Shown: one piece after another, positions 1 through 6,800 of the stretch | Position numbering within the stretch: position 1 is the first letter of the stretch | Layout of the letters: every line of letters begins with the position of its first letter | Assembly: GCA_963966275.1 (NCBI GenBank) | Contig: CAWZYQ010000165.1 | Location: 1 to 8,086 of the forward strand | Origin: UBA10427 sp003500135 | Lineage (GTDB): Bacteria > Bacteroidota > Bacteroidia > Cytophagales > Cyclobacteriaceae | Reading direction: 5' to 3' | DNA: 8,086 nt | Position numbers and translations under genes: made by a program | Notes under the pieces: model-generated | The model's database searches: none | What the model saw: the letters and a program-made list of their open reading frames with translations, nothing else | Told to the model about the DNA's origin: nothing

Positions 1-4
1 CAAA

Positions 5-103
5 CAAATTCCAAATCTCAATATTCAAATTCCAAACTTTCCATATTTACTTTTCCTGTTTTGGTCATTGGTTATTTGGTTATTGAGTATTGTTTGGTAT
101 TTG
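5..103. repeat. Degenerate AT-rich inverted repeat downstream of the operon
   Basis: The 152-base spacer after the stop at 153 holds no gene. Its left part carries CCAAAT/CAAAT words and its right part ATTTGG/TTTGG words. Complementary pieces are 5-9 with 99-103, 11-15 with 93-97, and 17-23 (ctcaata) with 81-87 (tattgag): 17 pairs with one mismatch and a small bulge, around a loop of about 57 nt. Further TTTGG words lie at 75-136. The loop is too long and the stem too AT-rich for an ordinary intrinsic terminator, so a weak terminator, a transcript 3' end structure, or a decayed dispersed repeat are all possible. Confidence 0.5.
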
Positions 104-152
104 GGTTTTGGTTATTGTTATTTGGTTTTTGGTACTTCATTTTTATTTTCAA

Positions 153-3100
153 TCATTCACTCACTTCAACCTGATAGTTGATGGATTCCTGTAGTGTCTT
201 TACTCCTTTTTCCGTTTCTTTTTTGATCAAATACAAGGTACCTTCGTCGTCGTAGTAATAATAGGTTGCATAATGATTGGCATCCAGTTCGGCTTGAAGC
301 CGATAGGTATCATTATCATATACATAGGTATTCATATTTCCCTCTACCGGGTGCAACCTTAGATCATCGAAGTATACTGTTCCTGTGCCGCCACGGTCAA
401 ACGTGATCTTGAAGTATTCAGTATTCTCGGGGACTATAAACTTTCCTTCCATAAGCTGCCACTCCTCTATCATATATTTTTGTGGTAATATTTCCACCGG
501 TTCCGCTGTTGTCAATTCATTTTCCTCGATGTCGTAGAAAGTTAAAGATATCTTAATGCCTTCCGGCAAAACAGGTGAAGGTATAACCGGATTATTAATT
601 GAAGCCCAGGCATTGATCATGTATTCTTTGCCCGGCGTAAGCCTGATTACCTCCTGTCTGAAAGTTTTTGTCCCATTTACAGCAAGCGAAGTTTTACCTG
701 AATGTGCCGTAACATTTGAGAAAACTGGATCATCCATCGCTCCCGAAGGTTTGCTTATGTATAATTTACCGAACCACGGTCCTTCATTGATCAATTGGTC
801 AAATACGAGAAATGTCTTGGTCGGATCATCGTCGTACTCCGATTTACACATGATTTTTACATCTCTGAATATTCTTCCCCTTATTTCAAATCTAAAGTTC
901 TGCACTATATTTAAGGTGCGCAGCATGACCGTTTCTACACCGTTAAAGGTTTCCAATGGCAAATTGACTACTGCTGCATTTCGAATTCCTAAATATACAA
1001 TTCCATGTTTCCATAACCGGTATTCCTTATTGCCAAACTGCCAGTTGCCGGTTGTTAGGTCTCCGGTTTGCTCTTCGAATGAACTGAAAGCCAATTCTTC
1101 TTTTTCAGCATTTTGCCCTATAGCTACAGGTAGTTGTTCATGATAGCCATAAACGGCTGCAGAATGACGTCCCAATATATCCCGGTTTTCGAGTTCAAAT
1201 CCATAAGGACTGTATTCGGTGAGCGTATTGACCTTTTTCCAACCGGGAACAATAGCCAGTTCTTCCATCCCCCAATCGAAGGTATTGAGGGTAAAGGTAC
1301 CATCTTCCGATATATCAACTTGGGGTGTTGTGGCCTTGCGGTGTGCATCGAACACATAACTGCCGGCGGTGCGCCATACCCCTTCCTGACCGTTATTTAA
1401 AGGATGTTTATTGGCCAGTTGATTGTCGTGCAGGTCCATGAGCCAGGTATCACTGAAAGTAGTGACCGAGGCAGACAATACGTTATCGATAGTCGAATAA
1501 CTTGGATTGGTGGGCAGTTCTTCAAATTGATCCTCATTCAATTCATATACAATATCTTCTGTCACGGTTACGGCTTGCAAGCCGCAATCATCATTGCAGT
1601 CGTACTCTATAGTAAACGAAACCGTATAAGTAGCTTCCGTATCGTAAAAATGGACCGGTTCCTGTTCTGTGGAAGTATTTCCATCCCCAAAATCCCAGGC
1701 ATAGGAGGAAATAGTACAAGTGTTGGGGTTATCTATCAAAGGCAAAAAATTGACGGAGCAACCAATGACTTCGTAATTGATTTCAGGTGTGAGTTCTGTA
1801 CATACCGGTCCACAGTCCTCAATTTTCACTAAATTTATATTTCTTATTTGTATTCCCTGAAAACCGGAACCTTCATTTGGGAATATTGAAAAATACATAT
1901 ACTTGCTTTGTTGAGTAGGTGTAAAACGAACCGAAATATTAACAAAATCTGTTGTATTCGTAGCACCATTGATTTCCAAAACCCTTGATTGTATATTTCC
2001 ATCTTCATCAATAACATTTTCCGGATCTATGGCCCCCGGAATAATATATGCCATTTGTATTATGCTTGACGATTCCATACTTGCCGAATCCGATAATGCC
2101 ATAGATGAAGCCATAGCAGAAACCCCATTTGGTTCGGTTACTGTGACTGTGTTTCCATTTTGAAGTCTATATTCCAAACTATTTGACAATTCGATATAAG
2201 CGTTTTCTACTATGCGATCATATCCTGATAATGAGCTGACCTTGTAATCAAACTCAATAACATATTCCTTATCCTTTTCTAAAGGTTCCTCAAAAAAAGC
2301 GAGCAACGCTTCTGTATTGTTACTTCCAGGTTTACCCCAAATGTAAAATCCCTCTCCGGATTTATTGGGTGTTCCTGTTACAGGTGACCAACCATCAAAA
2401 CAACCATCTACTATATTAGCATTTCCTGCCTGATTGCAATCGGCATTTGTGATGAAAGTGGGATTAGGCATTATATTAGGGCAGTCAAGTACTATAATCT
2501 CCCGGTTATAACTTTGTAATGTCAATACTGGCGCGGCATCATTTATTATGATATAGTAATACTCTCCATTATCATCTGATGTAATATTGCTAAATGTGTA
2601 GGTATGTCCATCAACCGTTGGTTCTGGTATTAGAGGGATATCATTTATGCCATCTACATATTTAAACCATTGATATTTACATTGTGGATCGGTACTTCTA
2701 TCAATATTTGAACTTAAACTATATGATTGCCCTGGATTTAAAACATGAGAGATTGATTCATCAATTTTTGACTGAACAAAATATGACAATTGATAAATTA
2801 CTCCTAAATTTTGCAAATGTATCACTGGAAGTATATCAGTGAAAATAAAATTGTTATTATCAATGGTGAAATCATGATAAATGTATTCTGAATTTAATTT
2901 AGAAGCTATATCACCATAAAACCCATTATCAGAAAGATAAATTGCATACCCCTCTGGAGTTGAAATATTTAATATATTATCTGGTACTTCTCCTGTAAAT
3001 TCATTTCCAGATAAATCTAATATTGCTAGAGATGGAAGGTGAACTGTAACATTTGGTATACGATCAAATTTGTTATCACCAAATTGAATTGAAGATAAAT

Positions 3101-3839
3101 TTTCATGATTAAAAATGAAAGAGGGGAGCTCTCCAATAAAATTGTTACCATCCAAACCTAGAACTTCTAATCTAGATAAGTCTTCTAGGATTGAGGGAAT
3201 TGGACTATTCAAATAATTCCAATCCAAATCCAATTCAATCAAAGCTGTTAGATTATTTAATTCGAGGGGTAAAGTATTCTTCAAATCATATGCACGTAAA
3301 TATATTATTTTAACATCTGGATTATCAAAATAACCAAATCTCATATTTATTCCTTCCCAATTATTAAAATCAGCATCCACCCAAGAACCATCTACCAGCA
3401 TTTGATCGAACTCAGCAGAAGTGGGCCAGTTTAAATTAGCTCTGTTGTACCAGTTATCCCCATCCGTACCTTGATATAGTGCTTTTAAGGCCAAAAACTC
3501 CTGGTAATTTGGCACATCCCCTTCATCCAACGCCATGGTAGTCATTTGTTGCCGGGCAACTGCTTTCGAAGTATTATTCTCCTGTTGCTGAAAAACAGGA
3601 TCATTCTTTCTGGCAAAATCAATCATAATTGACTTCAATTCCTCCCGTGTAATATCAGGATTTTTAGCCCTTATACTGTCTTCGAAATCCCTTTCCTTTT
3701 CCTGGTAACGCAAATACTCATCCATTGAAACCTGTGCAGATGTTATGGTAAAGATTCCACTCAACACTAAGGTCATAAGCAGGCTTAGCACCCACTTCAT
3801 TTGCATTATATATTGTATTTTAGTCAAATAATAAGTCAT
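153..3839 (-). CDS. Secreted LRR, Ig-like, PKD multidomain protein with YD-like C-terminus
   Basis: A 1228-aa protein ending in TGA at 153-155. Residues 1-35 form a Sec signal peptide (hydrophobic core 16-32, likely cut at TSA|Q). Residues 39-86 are charged and probably helical. Residues 113-175 look like the N-terminal cap of bacterial LRR proteins (ALYQGTDGDNWYN), and six or seven leucine-rich repeats follow (about 176-337). Residues 362-452 are Ig-like (Cys387, then DDNGEYYY). Residues 455-672 resemble a jelly-roll carbohydrate-binding domain, with a Ser/Met-rich insertion at 573-592. Residues 684-762 are a PKD domain (YAWDFGDG). Residues 785-915 are a block I recall from Bacteroidota giant proteins, with SPYGFELENRDILGRHSAA as its core. 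Residues 1045-1163 are a second jelly-roll-like domain ending in VYFDDLRLHP. Residues 1170-1220 are YD-repeat-like. The start at 3839 is favoured by a GGAG motif 6 nt upstream; Met14 (ATG at 3798-3800) would give a more typical signal peptide but has no clear ribosome site. The gene lies 3 nt after its neighbour and is probably translationally coupled to it. It is likely extracellular; binding partner unknown. Confidence 0.95.
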   Translation of the reverse strand: MTYYLTKIQYIMQMKWVLSLLMTLVLSGIFTITSAQVSMDEYLRYQEKERDFEDSIRAKNPDITREELKSIMIDFARKNDPVFQQQENNTSKAVARQQMTTMALDEGDVPNYQEFLALKALYQGTDGDNWYNRANLNWPTSAEFDQMLVDGSWVDADFNNWEGINMRFGYFDNPDVKIIYLRAYDLKNTLPLELNNLTALIELDLDWNYLNSPIPSILEDLSRLEVLGLDGNNFIGELPSFIFNHENLSSIQFGDNKFDRIPNVTVHLPSLAILDLSGNEFTGEVPDNILNISTPEGYAIYLSDNGFYGDIASKLNSEYIYHDFTIDNNNFIFTDILPVIHLQNLGVIYQLSYFVQSKIDESISHVLNPGQSYSLSSNIDRSTDPQCKYQWFKYVDGINDIPLIPEPTVDGHTYTFSNITSDDNGEYYYIIINDAAPVLTLQSYNREIIVLDCPNIMPNPTFITNADCNQAGNANIVDGCFDGWSPVTGTPNKSGEGFYIWGKPGSNNTEALLAFFEEPLEKDKEYVIEFDYKVSSLSGYDRIVENAYIELSNSLEYRLQNGNTVTVTEPNGVSAMASSMALSDSASMESSSIIQMAYIIPGAIDPENVIDEDGNIQSRVLEINGATNTTDFVNISVRFTPTQQSKYMYFSIFPNEGSGFQGIQIRNINLVKIEDCGPVCTELTPEINYEVIGCSVNFLPLIDNPNTCTISSYAWDFGDGNTSTEQEPVHFYDTEATYTVSFTIEYDCNDDCGLQAVTVTEDIVYELNEDQFEELPTNPSYSTIDNVLSASVTTFSDTWLMDLHDNQLANKHPLNNGQEGVWRTAGSYVFDAHRKATTPQVDISEDGTFTLNTFDWGMEELAIVPGWKKVNTLTEYSPYGFELENRDILGRHSAAVYGYHEQLPVAIGQNAEKEELAFSSFEEQTGDLTTGNWQFGNKEYRLWKHGIVYLGIRNAAVVNLPLETFNGVETVMLRTLNIVQNFRFEIRGRIFRDVKIMCKSEYDDDPTKTFLVFDQLINEGPWFGKLYISKPSGAMDDPVFSNVTAHSGKTSLAVNGTKTFRQEVIRLTPGKEYMINAWASINNPVIPSPVLPEGIKISLTFYDIEENELTTAEPVEILPQKYMIEEWQLMEGKFIVPENTEYFKITFDRGGTGTVYFDDLRLHPVEGNMNTYVYDNDTYRLQAELDANHYATYYYYDDEGTLYLIKKETEKGVKTLQESINYQVEVSE
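180..332 (-). other. YD-repeat-like C-terminal tail
   Basis: Residues about 1170-1220. TYVYDNDTYRLQAELDANHY is followed by ATYYYYDDEGTLYLIKKETE. The paired Y-D...L...D and Y-Y-D-x-x-G-x-L spacing resembles the YD repeats of RHS proteins. I recall nearly the same closing motif at the C-terminus of many Bacteroidota giant proteins. It ends only 8 residues before the stop, so no toxin domain follows. Confidence 0.7.
1554..1790 (-). other. PKD domain coding segment
   Basis: Residues about 684-762. The hallmark YAWDFGDGNTS is followed by EQEPVHFYDTEATYTVSFTI, matching the W-DFGDG...P-H-Y...G-Y-V layout of PKD domains, although the usual Gly before the tyrosine strand is replaced (TEATYTV). PKD domains are extracellular beta-sandwich spacers or binding modules. 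Four Cys flank or lie in it (694, 708, 748, 752) and could form disulfides. Confidence 0.88.
2829..3314 (-). repeat. Leucine-rich repeat array in the protein
   Basis: Residues about 176-337. Six or seven units of roughly 21-26 residues follow the pattern LxxLxxLxLxxNxF with partial GxxP endings, for example LTALIELDLDWNYL, LSRLEVLGLDGNNFIGELP and LPSLAILDLSGNEFTGEVP. This resembles the plant-type LRR class found in many secreted bacterial proteins. Such arrays usually bind proteins or glycans; the ligand here is unknown. Repeats are degenerate at the DNA level. Confidence 0.85.
3735..3839 (-). other. Signal peptide coding segment of the LRR/PKD protein
   Basis: Encodes residues 1-35. A Lys at 15 precedes a hydrophobic core (WVLSLLMTLVLSGIFTI), followed by T-S-A and then Gln. 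Small residues at -3 to -1 and Gln at +1 fit signal peptidase I cleavage. There is no Cys at the cut site, so a lipoprotein is not indicated. The stretch of 13 residues before the second and third Met is unusually long for an n-region. Confidence 0.8.
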
Positions 3840-3842
3840 AGT

Positions 3843-6800
3843 CTACTCCTCATTTAATCGTGTATAACTAAAAGTATTCACATCCAACTGGTTGGATCGG
3901 GAAGCAATTAACAGGGCCTCGCCGGTATCAGTTGCAATATTGGCAGTACTGTACAGCATGGTCTCTATGTTCTTTTCGACTACTCTTACCATTACTTTTT
4001 GGTCTGCCAGTGTCACCAGCAGCAGATCGCCATGTTTCAGGCTTCCCTTGAAGCCGGAACTAAAACGGTAATGGTTGTCGAAATCCGTAGCTACGATATT
4101 GGAAAGGTCAATGGATGTCATTTCCTTTTCATACCGGGCCCCCATACGGCTGTACTGGTGGTATGCCGGCATGGTGTGACTGTAAATGTGCTCATCGAAA
4201 TTGTTGTTCACCCGGCTCAGAACGGGCTGCCCGGTCAGCTTGTCCCACTTGAGATGTTCTGTTACAACTTTGCTACCGCCATCGTAGGCTTCCACTCCAG
4301 TCATTATACCTCTTTTAAACACTACTTTGTTGGCCACGGCCGAGCGAAGCATTTTGGTATCGGAGCTAACATTGGGCCATGGAGCTGTAATAGGTACCGG
4401 AACAATCACAATAAAGATTGGAATATATAATACATCTATATTTAAATTTACCCCTCCTTCGAGCGCCATTGCATTCTGTTCTCGCATATCGAAGAAAAAC
4501 TCCTGCTCCTGGCCCATTCGAAACAAGTTGCCGGAGCCGGGCCCCAGTTTGGTACCGTTATTTATTTGAACGGTATAAGTATCTGTTTCTTCCATCAGAT
4601 TATCCACACGCTTAACCTTTCTTCCATCGTAAATTTCCGGTCTATTCTGATAGTGATAACGCATATAGGAAATCGGGCTCTCCTCAAATGTACCATCATT
4701 GGCCTGCCGGTAGTTGTAAGTTGCCTTTTGCTTTCCATGCATATCGTTGGTCTCTATTTTGTAGCCCTGCGAGGTGGTCAGTTGCTGAACACTTACCACA
4801 CCCAATAATGGTATAGGACTAAAGGCTTTAAATGGCTTATCAGTCTTGCTCGTCTCTTTGGTAATTACCGGAAATTCGCGTGCTGTAAAAAATTCATGTA
4901 CCGTTTTACCGGTAGTACCGTAACTGGCTTCGTCACCTTCGGGAAACAGCGTATTACCATCGGATAGGGTAATATGCGCCAATGCTTTACCAGCTTTAGC
5001 TGCGCTGGCCAGACTCATTACCGTCACCTGCGAATACCCCACCTGTGGTCCGGGATAATAACTTTCATTCACCGGGTATTCGAAAAACATATTCTGATCC
5101 GCAATGAGCGGTACTGACTTATTGTATTTTTTCGCATAACGCAGTGGATTTTCCTCTCCACCAAATAATGGTTCATATGCGGCTACCCCGCTACTGATGG
5201 TTTGCCCATTCTCCTGCCTGGTATATTCGTACACTTGGCCGTATATCCCCTCTTCATCGTGCTGCCAGTTGTCTTTCATGGTGATCTGTTTTACACGCAA
5301 TCCTCCACCATATTTGATCAGGTCAGGTGAATTCAGCCGGACCCATGCATGATCGCTATCCACAGCCCTACCCCAATTTCTATTATTGGCATAGTTATAA
5401 TATCCTGTAAACATGGTTCGGATATCGTTTACGATACTCAACAGACTACGCATACGTTTCACGCGCTCTGCGTTGGAGCCCGTGGTTTTCAATTTACCTG
5501 CCATGCTGGCAAGGTTGGGTTGTGTTACTCTGAGGTGTTGCCAGGCACGCTTTGAAATGGGATGCCAGCCTTCATCAGGTAGCAGATAAAAATAACCATA
5601 TGTGAAATGATCATCAGAACCCGAAGCCTTTTCAAGCCCCATGGTAGCTGCCATATCGATATCAACATAGCCCGATACATATTCCCAGGTCGTTTCTTCC
5701 CTTTTACGAAGGTTTATGCGGTACTTAAAATAGAGCTGCTTCCTATCATTATCTATATATTTCATCACTTCAGCTCTTTGCGAAGCGACAGATTGACCAA
5801 CATCATCAATAGGAGTTTCGAGTTTAAAACGTATTTTAAGGTTATCGTCATCCAGGTCAAAAACCGAATTTCCATCACCCGGCGTAAATCCGTCCGCCGG
5901 TGATTCAATCTTAGTCATTTGCATGGCTTCAAAGTGCTGCACGAAAGCATAATCATCACTTTCGTAATCAACCATGATCTCTCCGCCCGATGGTAACCTT
6001 ACCCGCGAAAGGCTCCATGCTGCCATATTTTGGTCGAGCTCCTCTTTATTCTCCGGATCCTGTTTTACATAGGGAAAGTACAGATTGTCGGTATAATTGG
6101 AATACGGCTTAAAATTGCCCCATCGGTCTATGGCATACATATCATAAGCGGGGTTGTCATTTTCATAATAAAATTGGTATGGGTTGAACTGGCCCCTGGC
6201 GCTATTACCGTATTGAAACCAAAGTTTTTTTAAGGTCAGCTTGCCCGAAGCACTGTTTTCTGTTTGTGGACACAATTCATAATTATATTCAAAATGAATC
6301 CGTTTAATCGGATTTTGATTTTTAACGGTACCTTTTCGCGCGTACAAATAGATATCGTCCAATTGTTTCATTTGTACCGGTCCAAACTGCGAAGTATTCT
6401 GGAACCTGCTGTTGGCAGAACGGCCATCAGAACGGTTGCTTGTTTCAAATTCAGCAATATGTGATTTCGTTTCAACCCTGGCCAGATAGTACAATTCTTT
6501 TTCCCCGTATTGAAAGCTGGCTTTATCGTCTTCAATTGTTGTGGACAATCCTTTAATATAGTTGGCTTGTGCAAATGGTGAACGCCATTTATAAAGCCCT
6601 CCACCGGCTTTGTCATATGTAAATTTGACCCAATATCCCAGGTCATCGAAAGTAACACCGTCATTGGTGCGATCCACATAATCGGGGCCCACAATGGCTG
6701 TTAACAAGTAGGTGTGTGCGTATGGAGGTATTTCCGTTTTTTCCAGAAATTCGTTGGTATCTTTTATTTTGTAGTCCGGTTCATTATTTCTGGTTTTAAC

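Noticed and set aside
1..152. CRISPR array or tandem direct repeat
   Set aside because: The TTTGG-type words vary in sequence and spacing, and there are no constant repeats with regular spacers.
40..152. Classical rho-independent terminator
   Set aside because: No short GC-rich hairpin followed by a U-tract on the minus strand could be found; the only stem is long, AT-rich and imperfect.
153..400. T9SS C-terminal sorting domain
   Set aside because: The C-terminus is a YD-like motif ending in VEVSE, without the Gly-rich beta-strands and terminal basic residue pattern of type A or B sorting domains.
556..1143. Plus-strand open frame of 195 codons opposite the LRR/PKD gene
   Set aside because: It lies wholly antisense to a conserved-looking coding region. 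Its translation has no recognisable domain or coherent composition, and no ribosome site is evident; it is a shadow frame.
3837..3845. Pseudogene caused by a nonsense mutation in one ancestral gene
   Set aside because: The second gene has its own Shine-Dalgarno motif, ATG and convincing signal peptide immediately after the stop, so a designed two-gene junction is more likely than decay. The in-phase arrangement is kept as a finding.
3999..4430. Plus-strand open frame of 143 codons opposite the giant gene
   Set aside because: Fully antisense to the conserved C-terminal part of gene 1. The His/Cys-rich translation looks like an antisense artefact.
6368..6694. Minus-strand open frame of 108 codons within the giant gene
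   Set aside because: Same strand but a different frame inside an uninterrupted long gene. The translation is low in structure and has no start signal, so it is a shadow.
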